Shown: piece after piece, positions 35,009 to 43,827 of the stretch
Layout of the letters: each line of letters starts with the position of its first letter
Numbering within the stretch: position 1 is the stretch's first letter
Assembly (NCBI GenBank): GCA_029265405.1
Contig: JAJUJI010000015.1
Span: 1-45,263 of the forward strand
Length of the DNA: 45,263 bases
DNA from: Clostridiales bacterium
GTDB lineage: Bacteria; Bacillota; Clostridia; Oscillospirales; Oscillospiraceae
Reading direction: 5' to 3'
Program-made: the position numbers and the translations under genes
The notes under the pieces: generated by a model
The model's database searches: none
Told to the model about the DNA's origin: nothing
The model's input: only the letters and a program-made list of their open reading frames with translations

Positions 35009-35422
35009 ATGGCGCGTACCTTCAGGCTTGAGCTTTTGGCAACCGACAGGGTCTTTTATAACGGGCCCTGCGAGCTGCTTGTAATACCAGCTATAGACGG
35101 TGAGTACGGAGTTATGGCGGGCCATGAACCCGTTGTTCTGGCGCTTAAAGCCGGCGAGCTGCGCTATACCATCGACGGGAAGACGGAGGAGGCGGCCGTC
35201 GGGGACGGTCTTGTGGAGGTAACCGGCGAGAGGGTTACCGTGCTGACGGACTTTGCCGAAAGAGCCGATGAAATCGACCTGATCAGGGCGCAGGCCGCTA
35301 AGGCCAGAGCGGAGGAGCGCATAAAGGCGCGCAAGGACGCGGCCAGCGTGGCGCACGCGCAGGCCGCGCTTTCCCGCGCGATAGCAAGGATAAGGGTTTC
35401 GTCAAGGGTAGTGAATAAGTAG
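35009..35422 (+). CDS. atpC: ATP synthase F1 subunit epsilon
   Basis: A 137-residue subunit that couples gamma to the c ring and can inhibit ATP hydrolysis. The N-terminal beta-sandwich has LLATDRVFYNGPCELLVIPA and GEYGVMAGHEP; the C-terminal helical hairpin (about 90-130) is present and Ala/Arg-rich. ATG 35009 has GGAG eight bases upstream. It is the last ATP synthase gene. Confidence 0.93.
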   Translation: MARTFRLELLATDRVFYNGPCELLVIPAIDGEYGVMAGHEPVVLALKAGELRYTIDGKTEEAAVGDGLVEVTGERVTVLTDFAERADEIDLIRAQAAKARAEERIKARKDAASVAHAQAALSRAIARIRVSSRVVNK

Positions 35423-35425
35423 GCT

Positions 35426-36535
35426 ATGGCCATTATATATCTTGATAACGCGGCGACCACCAGGCCTTGCCCCGAAGCGGCGGCGGCGGCGGAAAACGCG
35501 ATATTGAACAGGTGGGGAAATCCCTCCGCCTCATATTCGATGGGCAGGGAAGCCCGGGTATTGCTGGAGGAGGCCCGCTCTTCCGTAGCCCAGGCTCTGG
35601 GCGGACGGCCGGATGAATTGGTGTTCACCTCCGGCGGAACGGAGGGCGACAATTATGCCATTTTTGGCGCCGCAAACAGGCAGAGGCATTTAGGAAGGCA
35701 TATAATAAGCGGCCAGACCGAGCACGAAGCCGTACTGGAAGCGCTCAAGCAGCTTGGCGCGTCGGGCTTTGAAATTACGCTCCTTCAACCGGATGAAAAC
35801 GGGTCTATACCATTGAGCGCTGTGGAGGCCGCGCTCAGGGAGGATACCATACTTGTATCGCTGATGCTTGTCAACAACGAAACCGGAGCCGTCAATCCTG
35901 TCGGCGAGGTTTCAAGGCTGCTTAAGGCGCGCGCTTCAAAGGCGCTGCTGCATACAGATGCGGTGCAGGCGTTCAAAAAGATACCATTTACCGTAAAGTC
36001 GCTGGGCGCGGATATAGTGACGGTGAGCGCTCATAAAATTCACGGCGTTAAGGGCGCCGGCGCGGTTTGGATGAAGAAGGGCGTAAGGCTGAATCCGCTC
36101 ATGTATGGGGGTGGCCAGGAAGGCGGCAGCCGCAGCGGAACCGAGGCGGTGCCGGCCATAGCGGCCTTCGGCGCCGCCGCCAGGCGGAAAAGCGCGGACA
36201 ATTACCGGAGGCTGAACGACATACTGCGCACCGAGCTTCCCGGCGCGGTGTTTATCGGCAGGGATACCGCCCCCCACATACAATGCCTCTCGCTCAGAGG
36301 CTGCAAGGCGGAGGTGCTTGCAAATTACCTTGACAGCGTGGGCATATGCGTTTCACGCGGCTCGGCCTGTGCAAAGGGCAGGCGTAGTCATGTCCTCAGG
36401 GCGATGGGACTTCCGGCCGATATAATCGACGGTGCGCTTAGGGTAAGCTTTTCCGAATATACGACCGAGGACGAAATTTTAACCTTCTGTGCGGAGCTGA
36501 AAAAGGCGGCCGCAAGATATTTCGGAAAACGTTGA
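35426..36535 (+). CDS. cysteine desulfurase (NifS/IscS family)
   Basis: A pyridoxal-phosphate enzyme of 369 residues that takes sulfur from cysteine for Fe-S clusters or tRNA thiolation. It starts IYLDNAATTRP; Lys204 in SAHKIHG binds PLP, and the active-site Cys315 lies in SRGSACAKGRRSHVL, the short loop of the NifS/IscS group I type. It begins three bases after atpC, so it is read in the ATP synthase transcript. No scaffold (iscU) or thiI gene follows. The start lacks a good ribosome site, which fits coupling to atpC. Confidence 0.9.
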   Translation: MAIIYLDNAATTRPCPEAAAAAENAILNRWGNPSASYSMGREARVLLEEARSSVAQALGGRPDELVFTSGGTEGDNYAIFGAANRQRHLGRHIISGQTEHEAVLEALKQLGASGFEITLLQPDENGSIPLSAVEAALREDTILVSLMLVNNETGAVNPVGEVSRLLKARASKALLHTDAVQAFKKIPFTVKSLGADIVTVSAHKIHGVKGAGAVWMKKGVRLNPLMYGGGQEGGSRSGTEAVPAIAAFGAAARRKSADNYRRLNDILRTELPGAVFIGRDTAPHIQCLSLRGCKAEVLANYLDSVGICVSRGSACAKGRRSHVLRAMGLPADIIDGALRVSFSEYTTEDEILTFCAELKKAAARYFGKR

Positions 36536-36542
36536 AACGCCC

Positions 36543-36571
36543 TTGACAAAAGAAGCTTTGTGGATTAATAT
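36543..36571 (+). promoter_or_regulatory. pyrimidine operon promoter
   Basis: TTGACA (36543-36548) and TAATAT (36566-36571) with an exact 17-bp spacer. It starts seven bases after the desulfurase stop codon. The 200-base leader that follows contains the attenuator. Confidence 0.75.
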
Positions 36572-36598
36572 AAATAAAATCTTTAAAGCGGTACAGTG

Positions 36599-36715
36599 AT
36601 GCCGGCAAGATTTCGATATTGTTGCGTAATCCCGCGTGGATTATGCGTGATGGTCTTGCGGGCTTATGCAAACGCCTGCGGGGCTTTTTTTATGCCAGCA
36701 ATCCTCAGTCCTTAG
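36599..36715 (+). CDS. leader reading frame spanning the pyr attenuator
   Basis: A 38-codon frame (MPARFRYCCVI to AILSP) starts at ATG 36599, about 25 bases after the promoter, and ends at TAG 36713. It runs through the terminator hairpin, and its Phe-Phe-Met codons (TTT TTT ATG) are the U-run itself. This is the layout of the E. coli pyrBI leader, in which ribosomes following polymerase through a U-rich stretch prevent termination when UTP is low. The upstream ribosome site (AAAGCGG) is weak, so translation is uncertain. Confidence 0.4.
   Translation: MPARFRYCCVIPRGLCVMVLRAYANACGAFFMPAILSP
36601..36691 (+). promoter_or_regulatory. pyr operon transcription attenuator
   Basis: A terminator is formed by GGTCTTGCGGGC (36652-36663) and GCCTGCGGGGCT (36674-36685), a 12-bp stem with several G-U pairs, followed by seven T (36685-36691). 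An upstream segment GCCGGCAAGATT (36601-36612) can pair with the same left arm with one mismatch, giving an antiterminator. The operon is thus likely attenuated. I do not see the PyrR-binding loop consensus (UCCAGAGAGG type), so the trigger may be leader translation rather than PyrR. Confidence 0.6.
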
Positions 36716-36771
36716 GCGGGAGAGCGGAGCTGAAGTGCTCGGGGCTTTTGCGTGCCCAGGAAAGGAACGCG

Positions 36772-38058
36772 ATGGAAACATTATACAGAGGAATGACGGC
36801 TTACCGCCAGGGAGCCTTCAACAGCAAGGACCTTTTGGTTATAGACGGGCGGTTTGTTGAATTTTCACGTTTTCGCGAGCGGGACCCGTTTAGAAAAACG
36901 GTGCAGCTCGGCGGCCTATATGTTTTTCCCGGCTTTGTGGATGTGCATGTACATCTGCGGGAGCCGGGATTTTCTTATAAGGAAACCATAAGAACGGGCA
37001 CGCTTGCGGCAGCCCGCGGCGGCTTTGCCCACGTTTGCGCCATGCCGAACCTTAATCCGGTACCGGACGGCGAAGAAAACCTGAAACAAGAGCTTGACCT
37101 GATCGGCCGAGGCGCTCTTGTCAAGGTGTACCCCTACGGCGCGATTACGGCCGGGGAGCTGGGCAAGCGGCTTTCGGCCATGGAGGAAATATCCGGCAGG
37201 GTGGTGGCCTTTTCAGACGACGGAAGGGGAGTCCAATCGGAGGAGCTGATGCGGGCAGCAATGTTGAAAGCAAAAAAGCTGGGCAAGATCATAGCCGCTC
37301 ATTGCGAGGATGAAACCTACATAAACGGAATAAAAGCACATTCGGAAAGCGGCGCGGCGCCAAACAGCAGCTGCGGCTTGCCGGCGGAAAGCGAGTGGCG
37401 TCAGCTTGAGAGGGATCTGAGGCTGGTAAGGGAAACCGGCTGCGCCTACCATATGTGCCATGTTTCCACAAAGGAGTCTGTCGCGCTGCTGCGCAGGGCC
37501 AAGGCCGAGGGGCTGGACGTGACCTGCGAAACGGCCCCGCACTATCTGATGCTGGACGACAAGGATATTAAGGATGAAGGCCGCTTTAAAATGAACCCGC
37601 CGATACGCTCTGAAGAGGACAGGCTGGCGCTGATAGAAGGCATAGCGGACGGAACGATCGACATGATAGCCACAGATCACGCGCCGCATGCTGAAAAGGA
37701 AAAATCCGGCGGACTGGCGGGCAGCCTGAACGGTGTGGTAGGCCTGGAAACGGCTTTTCCGGTGCTTTATACCGGACTGGTGAAGACGGGGATAATAGGG
37801 CTTGGCGCGCTGATTGACCTATTGCATACAAACCCTTCTGAGCGATTTGAAATAGGGGCCGGGATAGCGCCGGGGAAGCCTGCGGATTTTACGGTGTTCG
37901 ACCTTAGGGAAGAATATACGGTGGCCCCCGAGGAATTTGCGTCCATGGGCAGAAGCACTCCCTTCGAGGGCATGAGGGTTTGGGGCAAATGCCTGATGAC
38001 CGTAGTTGACGGCAAAACGGTATGGGATTGCATGCCCAGGGGGAAGGAAAATGAATAA
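36772..38058 (+). CDS. pyrC: dihydroorotase
   Basis: This enzyme cyclises carbamoyl aspartate to dihydroorotate. The 428-residue amidohydrolase (class I) has the metal motif DVHVHLREPG, CEDET, the His of HVSTKESV and the catalytic TDHAPHAEKE. ATG 36772 has AAAGGA five bases upstream; the frame is open further upstream into the attenuator but without a ribosome site there. First gene of the pyr operon; pyrK overlaps its end by eight bases. Confidence 0.94.
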   Translation: METLYRGMTAYRQGAFNSKDLLVIDGRFVEFSRFRERDPFRKTVQLGGLYVFPGFVDVHVHLREPGFSYKETIRTGTLAAARGGFAHVCAMPNLNPVPDGEENLKQELDLIGRGALVKVYPYGAITAGELGKRLSAMEEISGRVVAFSDDGRGVQSEELMRAAMLKAKKLGKIIAAHCEDETYINGIKAHSESGAAPNSSCGLPAESEWRQLERDLRLVRETGCAYHMCHVSTKESVALLRRAKAEGLDVTCETAPHYLMLDDKDIKDEGRFKMNPPIRSEEDRLALIEGIADGTIDMIATDHAPHAEKEKSGGLAGSLNGVVGLETAFPVLYTGLVKTGIIGLGALIDLLHTNPSERFEIGAGIAPGKPADFTVFDLREEYTVAPEEFASMGRSTPFEGMRVWGKCLMTVVDGKTVWDCMPRGKENE

Positions 38059-38785
38059 AGGGCTATTTACCGTTTTAGAAAACAAGCGCATAGCCGAATC
38101 GGTATGGAGGCTTGAGCTTGAGGGAGATACCGCGGCAATCAAAAGGCCGGGGCAATTTGTAAACATAGAGCTTGAGGGCTTTTACCTTCGCCGCCCTCTG
38201 TCTGTCTGCGACTGGGAGGAAGGCAGGCTGACGCTGATATACAAAACGGTCGGCAGGGGTACGGAGGCCCTGAGCGGTGTGGAGGCCGGCCGTCGCCTGG
38301 ACCTGCTCACGGGGCTAGGGAACGGGTACGAGCTTGAGCCCAGCGGCGCAAGGCCGCTCCTGATAGGGGGAGGCGCCGGCATCCCTCCCTTGTACGGGCT
38401 TGCCAAAAGGCTGCTTTGGCAAGGCAAGGCCCCGCTTGCCATCCTTGGCTTCAATAGAAAAAGGGAGCTCATTCTTGCCGAGGCTTTTCGGGCTCTGGGA
38501 GCTGAAACGATAATAGCCACCGCCGACGGCAGCGCGGGGCTGAAAGGCCTTGCGACCGACGCCGTTAGCTGCGCCGGCGTGTATTCATACGTTTACGCCT
38601 GCGGGCCCGAGCCTATGCTGAAGGCTGTGTATGATAAAACCGAGGGCTCCGGGCAATTCAGCTTTGAGGAGCGCATGGGCTGCGGCTTCGGCGCCTGCAT
38701 GGGCTGCTCCTGCAAGACCAAATACGGAGCAAAGCGAATTTGCAGGGAAGGGCCGGTGCTGGAAAAGGAGGAAATCATATGGTAG
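38051..38785 (+). CDS. pyrK: dihydroorotate dehydrogenase electron-transfer subunit
   Basis: PyrK (244 residues) passes electrons from the PyrDB subunit to NAD+. FAD-binding RRPLSV, the NAD-site GGGAGIPPLY and the 2Fe-2S cysteines in ERMGCGFGACMGCSC plus a last Cys in KRIC are present. ATG 38051 has GAAGGAAA upstream and overlaps the pyrC stop; pyrD starts seven bases before its own stop, so the three genes are tightly coupled. Confidence 0.94.
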   Translation: MNKGLFTVLENKRIAESVWRLELEGDTAAIKRPGQFVNIELEGFYLRRPLSVCDWEEGRLTLIYKTVGRGTEALSGVEAGRRLDLLTGLGNGYELEPSGARPLLIGGGAGIPPLYGLAKRLLWQGKAPLAILGFNRKRELILAEAFRALGAETIIATADGSAGLKGLATDAVSCAGVYSYVYACGPEPMLKAVYDKTEGSGQFSFEERMGCGFGACMGCSCKTKYGAKRICREGPVLEKEEIIW

Positions 38786-39690
38786 ACCTGTCCGTGGAGC
38801 TGAGCGGCATAGCGCTTGACAACCCCGTCATACCGGCCAGCGGCGCCTTCGGCTACGGCTATGAGTTTGCAGAGTGGTACGATATAAATATACTTGGCTC
38901 CATAGCGCTAAAGGGCACGACTCGGGAGCCTCGCTTTGGAAACGACACGCCAAGAATAGCTGAATGCGCCTGCGGGCTCTTAAACTCCGTAGGCTTGCAG
39001 AATCCGGGCATAGAAGCTGTGCTCGGCCAAGAGCTGGCGAAGCTGAAAAGGGTTTACTCAAAGCCTGTGATCGCAAATATCAGCGGTTTTTCGGTCGAGG
39101 AATACAGATATTGCTGCGCCCTTGCCGACCGTACGGAGGGAATAGGCATAATTGAGGTTAACATAAGCTGCCCAAACGTGCACGACGGCGGAATGAGCTT
39201 CGGAACAAAGCCGGAGAGCGCTTATGAGGTGACCAAAGCCGTCAGGGAAGTATGCGGAAAGCCCGTCTACATGAAGCTCTCGCCAAACGTGGCCGACATA
39301 TGCGAAATAGCCGCCGCCTGCCGGGAGGGTGGAGCCGACGGGCTGAGCCTTATAAATACGCTAATGGGGATGAGGCTAGACCTGAAAACAAAAAAGCCGG
39401 TGCTTGCCAACAAGACTGGAGGCCTTTCTGGCCCGGCGGTATTTCCGGTCGCCCTGCGCATGGTATGGCAGGTTTACGAGGCCGTCCGTCTGCCCATCAT
39501 AGGCATGGGCGGCGTTTCTTCAGCAGAGGATGTCGTCGAGATGATGCTGGCTGGAGCCACGGCGGTGCAGGTGGGGGCTGCCAACCTGAAAAATCCCTAT
39601 GCCTGCAAGGAGATAATAGAACGTCTGCCGAAGGTAATGGAGAAATATGGGATTGACAGCCTGAAAGGGATAATAGGAGGGGCGCATTGA
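38779..39690 (+). CDS. pyrD: dihydroorotate dehydrogenase, class 1B catalytic subunit
   Basis: This subunit oxidises dihydroorotate to orotate with FMN; the 303-residue barrel has [12 protein letters not shown], in which Cys is the class 1 catalytic base, and the FMN phosphate sites GMGGVSS and [10 protein letters not shown]. The partner gene pyrK directly upstream marks it as class 1B (NAD-linked), fitting an anaerobe. ATG 38779 has GGAGG seven bases upstream, inside pyrK. Confidence 0.95.
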   Translation: MVDLSVELSGIALDNPVIPASGAFGYGYEFAEWYDINILGSIALKGTTREPRFGNDTPRIAECACGLLNSVGLQNPGIEAVLGQELAKLKRVYSKPVIANISGFSVEEYRYCCALADRTEGIGIIEVNISCPNVHDGGMSFGTKPESAYEVTKAVREVCGKPVYMKLSPNVADICEIAAACREGGADGLSLINTLMGMRLDLKTKKPVLANKTGGLSGPAVFPVALRMVWQVYEAVRLPIIGMGGVSSAEDVVEMMLAGATAVQVGAANLKNPYACKEIIERLPKVMEKYGIDSLKGIIGGAH

Positions 39691-40394
39691 TGGGAAAGGA
39701 TGTAATAATAGCCTGCGACTTTGGCAGCGGTTCGGAGACGCTGGCTTTTCTTGGTAAATTTGGAGCGGAAAGGCCCTTTGTAAAAATAGGCATGGAGCTT
39801 TTTTACGCGGAAGGGCCCGGAATAGTAAGAAGGATAAAGGAAAGGGGGCATAAGATTTTTCTCGATTTGAAGCTGCATGATATCCCGACCACTGTAAAAA
39901 AAGCGATGTCCGTGCTATCAAGGCTGGACATCGACATGGTAAACCTCCATGCGGCGGGCACGCGCGCTATGATGGAGGCGGCGCTGGAGGGGCTGGCCAG
40001 ACCCGGCGGAGAAAGACCGCTCCTGATTGCCGTGACGCAGCTTACCTCCACAGACGAGGAAAGAATGAGAAGCGAGCTGCTGATAAGCCTGCCTTTGAAA
40101 GAAACGGTGATTCACTACGCCAAAAACGCTAAGGCGGCGGGGCTGGATGGCGTGGTTTGCTCGCCGCTGGAGGCAGGGAGAGTGCATGAGGCATGCGGAA
40201 GCGATTTTTACACGGTAACTCCGGGTATAAGGTTTGCGGGAAGCGCCACGGACGATCAGGCGAGGATAACCACGCCCGAAAAGGCCGGGGAGCTGGGAGC
40301 CGACTATATAGTGGTGGGCCGGCCCATAACGGCGGCGCCCGATCCGGCGGAGGCCTACAGGCGTTGCGTCGACGCATTCGTCGGGGCGCGATAA
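39690..40394 (+). CDS. pyrF: orotidine 5'-phosphate decarboxylase
   Basis: The last enzyme of UMP synthesis, 234 residues. The catalytic [14 protein letters not shown] (Asp-Lys-Asp tetrad), GLDGVVCSP and PGIRF are typical of the short type 1 enzymes. ATG 39690 shares its A with the pyrD stop TGA (TGATG) and follows GGAGG by ten bases; a TTG at 39687 could also start it. Read in the same transcript. Confidence 0.94.
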   Translation: MGKDVIIACDFGSGSETLAFLGKFGAERPFVKIGMELFYAEGPGIVRRIKERGHKIFLDLKLHDIPTTVKKAMSVLSRLDIDMVNLHAAGTRAMMEAALEGLARPGGERPLLIAVTQLTSTDEERMRSELLISLPLKETVIHYAKNAKAAGLDGVVCSPLEAGRVHEACGSDFYTVTPGIRFAGSATDDQARITTPEKAGELGADYIVVGRPITAAPDPAEAYRRCVDAFVGAR

Positions 40395-40444
40395 AAAACG
40401 CTGCGGCTCAAGAGCATAAAAAATATGGAAGGAATGACGCCGAT

Positions 40445-41095
40445 ATGGAAATGAAAATGAAAATCGCAAAGGACCTGCTGGATATAAGGGCCGTCTATCT
40501 CAGGCCGCAGGAGCCCTTTACCTGGGCCAGCGGCATAAAAAGCCCGATATACTGCGACAACAGGCTGACGCTTTCTGACGTCAGAGTGAGGCAGGATGTG
40601 GAGTGCGGGCTGGCCGAGCTGGTCAGAAAGCATTATCCTCAGGCCGAGTGCCTTATGGGGACAAGCACTGCGGGCATCGCCCACGCCGCGATAGCCGCGC
40701 ATATTCTTGGACTCCCTATGGGTTACGTCCGTTCCGGGGCCAAGGACCACGGGCTGGGCAACAGGATCGAGGGCAGGCTGGAAAAAGGCTGGAGGACGGT
40801 CGTCATCGAGGACCTTATTTCCACCGGCGGAAGCGCCATCGACACCGTTCAGGCGCTGCGTGAGGCCGGGGCGGAGGTGCTGGGCATAGCCAGCATATTC
40901 ACCTACGGCATGAAGAAGGGCCTTGAGCGCTTGGCCGAAGCAAATGTAAAGAATGTGAGCCTTACAGATTTTGACACGGTAGTAGAAGCGGCGGCGGAAC
41001 GCGGCTATATCTCTGAGAGCGACATACCCATGCTGCTTAGGTTCAGAGACGAGCCCTCCGACGAGAGCTGGATGAGCGGGGGCAAAATAAAATGA
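40445..41095 (+). CDS. pyrE: orotate phosphoribosyltransferase
   Basis: PyrE joins orotate and PRPP to make orotidine monophosphate. The 216-residue protein has [24 protein letters not shown] and the PRPP loop [13 protein letters not shown]. Its frame is open far upstream into pyrF, but ATG 40445 has AAGGA ten bases before it and gives the family N-terminus. Its last codons overlap the pyrB start (ATGA). Confidence 0.94.
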   Translation: MEMKMKIAKDLLDIRAVYLRPQEPFTWASGIKSPIYCDNRLTLSDVRVRQDVECGLAELVRKHYPQAECLMGTSTAGIAHAAIAAHILGLPMGYVRSGAKDHGLGNRIEGRLEKGWRTVVIEDLISTGGSAIDTVQALREAGAEVLGIASIFTYGMKKGLERLAEANVKNVSLTDFDTVVEAAAERGYISESDIPMLLRFRDEPSDESWMSGGKIK

Positions 41096-42009
41096 AAAGA
41101 GATTTGATCGATATTCGCGACCTTACGCCCGAAGAAATAGACTGCCTGATTGAAAGGGCCGAGGATATAATAGCAAGCCCCGAGGCTTACCGTGAAAAAT
41201 GCAGAGGGAAAAAGCTGGCGACGCTTTTTTACGAGCCGTCCACGCGCACAAGGCTTAGCTTCGAGGCGGCAATGTATGAACTGGGCGGAAACGTGCTGGG
41301 CTTTTCGGAAGCGCAGAGCAGCTCGGCGGCCAAGGGTGAGAGCGTCGCCGACACGGTAAGGACCGTGAGCTGCTTTGCCGACATAATAGCGATGAGGCAT
41401 CCCAAGGAGGGGGCCCCTTTTGTGGCCGCCCAGAACGCTTCCGTACCCGTTATAAACGCCGGAGACGGCGGGCATAGCCATCCTACCCAGACGCTCACCG
41501 ATTTGCTTACCATCAAGCGCGAAAAAGGGAGACTGGGCAATATAACCGTCGGCTGCTGCGGCGATTTGAAGTTCGGAAGAACGGTGCATTCGCTTATAGG
41601 GGCGCTGACGCGTTATGAAAATGTGGACTTCATACTGATATCCCCAGAGGAGCTTACCTTGCCGGAGCATGTAAAAAGCGACATACTGCTTAAAAGCCGC
41701 GCCAGGTTTGAGGAAACGGCCTCGCTGGAATACGCGATGCCGAAGCTTGACATCCTCTACATGACGCGGGTGCAGAGGGAACGCTTCTTCAACGAGGCCG
41801 ACTATATAAGGCTGAAGGACAGCTATATACTCACGCCGGAGAAGCTGGCCGGGGCGAAGAGCGACCTTTCGATACTGCATCCTCTGCCGAGGGTGAATGA
41901 AATTTCCGTGCAGGTGGACTCGGATCCGCGCGCCTGCTACTTCAGGCAGGTGCTCAACGGGAAATATATACGCATGGCCTTGATAATGATGCTGCTGGAG
42001 CTTTTATGA
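41092..42009 (+). CDS. pyrB: aspartate carbamoyltransferase catalytic subunit
   Basis: This enzyme forms carbamoyl aspartate, the committed step of pyrimidine synthesis. The 305-residue protein has the carbamoyl-phosphate site [13 protein letters not shown], the Ser-Lys loop [18 protein letters not shown] and the C-terminal [13 protein letters not shown] 41092 overlaps the pyrE stop. The presence of pyrI 50 bases downstream indicates the allosteric ATCase type of E. coli, not the unregulated Bacillus trimer. Confidence 0.95.
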   Translation: MKRDLIDIRDLTPEEIDCLIERAEDIIASPEAYREKCRGKKLATLFYEPSTRTRLSFEAAMYELGGNVLGFSEAQSSSAAKGESVADTVRTVSCFADIIAMRHPKEGAPFVAAQNASVPVINAGDGGHSHPTQTLTDLLTIKREKGRLGNITVGCCGDLKFGRTVHSLIGALTRYENVDFILISPEELTLPEHVKSDILLKSRARFEETASLEYAMPKLDILYMTRVQRERFFNEADYIRLKDSYILTPEKLAGAKSDLSILHPLPRVNEISVQVDSDPRACYFRQVLNGKYIRMALIMMLLELL

Positions 42010-42058
42010 AAGATGCTTAATGGAATAATGCGCCGCGTGTCGGCGGGAGGGTGATTAT

Positions 42059-42478
42059 ATGATAATAGGGACCATAGTTGACGGAATAGTGATAGACCAT
42101 ATCCCCGCCGGAAGGGGCATGGAGCTGTATTATTATCTGAACCTGGATGAATGCCAGTGCGAGGTTGCGATAATAAAAAACGCGGTCAGCGGAAAATACG
42201 GCAGAAAGGACATACTCAAAATCAACGAGGTGCTGGATATAGACTACGAGATACTGGGCTTTATCGATCCGCGAATTACAGTAAACATAATTAAAGACGG
42301 GGTTAGGATACGGAAGATACACCCCACTCTCCCGGAAAGGATAACAGGCGTTATAAAATGCAAAAATCCGAGGTGCATAACCTCCGTCGAGCAGGAGCTT
42401 CAGCATGTTTTCAAGTTGGCCGACAGGGAAAAGGGCATATACAGATGCGTGTACTGCGAAACCAAGGCTGAAATATAG
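42059..42478 (+). CDS. pyrI: aspartate carbamoyltransferase regulatory subunit
   Basis: PyrI (139 residues) binds ATP and CTP or UTP and controls PyrB. The nucleotide-binding domain (about 1-95) is followed by a zinc domain with the four cysteines in CKNPRC and CVYC. ATG 42059 follows GGGAGGGTGA. It ends the pyr operon; the M23 peptidase gene converges with it. The gap to that gene has only a weak GCGCT/AGCGC hairpin. Confidence 0.94.
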   Translation: MIIGTIVDGIVIDHIPAGRGMELYYYLNLDECQCEVAIIKNAVSGKYGRKDILKINEVLDIDYEILGFIDPRITVNIIKDGVRIRKIHPTLPERITGVIKCKNPRCITSVEQELQHVFKLADREKGIYRCVYCETKAEI

Positions 42479-42553
42479 CGCAGGATAAATAACCGTAAAG
42501 AGCATGCAGGCAAAACTCCGTGCGACATATCCGCGCTTTAGGCCGGAGCGCTT

Positions 42554-43579
42554 TCAATCATGTGAAGAAGACAGGTCCCTGAAGCCGTAGACCCGGCGAT
42601 AGTCCTTGGTTTCTGGATCCTTGACGACGGCGGAACGCCGCCCGTCAAGCAGACGCACTATTTCATAGACGTTTATCCAAATCTCGCTCAGGCACTCCTT
42701 TTGCGATTCGTCGAAAATAAGCTGCATTCCGAAATGCAGGTGCGGTATTTTTATATTATTTACGTTTTCATTTAGGCTGTAGCCTGTCCTGCCGAGGTAG
42801 CCGATCACGTCGCCGGAGGCCACCTCGGAGCCTATCCGCAGGTCCTTGCGGTACGGGAAATCCTTCCGCAGATGCGCGTAATAATAGTAGCGCTTTGAGT
42901 CAAAGGAGCGGATGCCAATGCGCCAGCCGCCGTACTGGTTCCAGCCCAGCGCTTCCACGACGCCGCCCTCAACAGCTATCACCGGCGTACCCACCTGACC
43001 GAAAAGATCGTTGCCCAGATGCGTTCTTGAAAAGCCGTAGCTGCGGCTGTTTCCGAAATCGTCGGTATGCGTGTAGGAAAAGCCTTTGGCTATGGGTGAA
43101 AATACCTTCAGACCGTAGCGCCTTTCCCAGCGGCCTGCCTGCCCGCCATCTTCCGGCAATTCTATTTCATATTCACCTACAAAGCCGCCTAAAACAGCGG
43201 TAAAGGCCTCAAGGTAATAGCCGTAATAGCGAAGCTTTTCGGCGAGCTCGGCCATAGTCTGGCCAGAATTCAGCTTTTTTGCGACGGCGTCAAGCTGGCT
43301 GTCCTTGTAGCCTTTAAAATTGTTGCCGTTTTTGGCGGCAAGGTAGGCCAGAAGCTCAATGAAGCTAAGCTTGACGGCAGAACCGCTTTCATGGGAAGCC
43401 ACGTCAAGCGCTATGGCTTTCTTCATAGCCTCGCAGGGCACATTGAAATCAACCCACCTGATGAAATCCCGCCTGCTCTCCGATGTTTCCTCTGTTTCCT
43501 CAGCCCGCGAGACGCAGCTAATAGACATTACAAGGGAAAAAATAAGAAGAAAGCATATAAATTTCTTTTTATTAAGCAT
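42554..43579 (-). CDS. secreted M23-family peptidase
   Basis: A 341-residue extracytoplasmic protein with an N-terminal signal (about 5-26; a Cys at 22 lies in SISCVS, not a good lipobox). The central region (about 40-160) has no known domain. The C-terminal half (about 170-310) is the LytM/M23 zinc peptidase domain: THLGNDLFG holds the first His and Asp, and KIPHLHFGMQ the HxH motif. It probably cuts peptidoglycan cross-bridges, or acts as a regulator. ATG 43579 has only a weak AAGG site. Substrate not known. Confidence 0.88.
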   Translation of the reverse strand: MLNKKKFICFLLIFSLVMSISCVSRAEETEETSESRRDFIRWVDFNVPCEAMKKAIALDVASHESGSAVKLSFIELLAYLAAKNGNNFKGYKDSQLDAVAKKLNSGQTMAELAEKLRYYGYYLEAFTAVLGGFVGEYEIELPEDGGQAGRWERRYGLKVFSPIAKGFSYTHTDDFGNSRSYGFSRTHLGNDLFGQVGTPVIAVEGGVVEALGWNQYGGWRIGIRSFDSKRYYYYAHLRKDFPYRKDLRIGSEVASGDVIGYLGRTGYSLNENVNNIKIPHLHFGMQLIFDESQKECLSEIWINVYEIVRLLDGRRSAVVKDPETKDYRRVYGFRDLSSSHD

Positions 43580-43743
43580 GATTTGACGGCCTTAACTATG
43601 ATTGTTAGGTAACAGGATCATGCTTATTATTGTTTTAGGGCTTCTATTTATGCACCGAAAAGCCGCGCGTTCTCAAGGCATATGCCCACCCCTTTCGCGA
43701 GCGGACTGAACGCCCGATAAAACGTTTACAGCAGCAATATATA

Positions 43744-43771
43744 TTGACATTATATTTATAATAAGTATAAT
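43744..43771 (+). promoter_or_regulatory. promoter of the Cache-GGDEF gene
   Basis: TTGACA (43744-43749) and TATAAT (43766-43771) with a 16-bp spacer. It begins TATATTGACA, like the promoters of both solute-binding lipoprotein genes. Confidence 0.7.
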
Positions 43772-43827
43772 AAATAAAACACAAATTATTAAATTATGCT
43801 GTAGGCTTGAAAGGGCGTAAAAGCGGA

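Noticed and set aside
36599-36660. PyrR-binding loop before pyrC
   Set aside because: A small AATCC/GGATT hairpin exists, but not the UCCAGAGAGG-type consensus.
36619-36771. N-terminal extension of PyrC
   Set aside because: The frame is open upstream, but these codons lie in the attenuator, have no ribosome site and do not resemble dihydroorotase; ATG 36772 gives the normal start.
40193-40444. N-terminal extension of PyrE into pyrF
   Set aside because: The open frame is only a shadow of pyrF; the family N-terminus begins at 40445.
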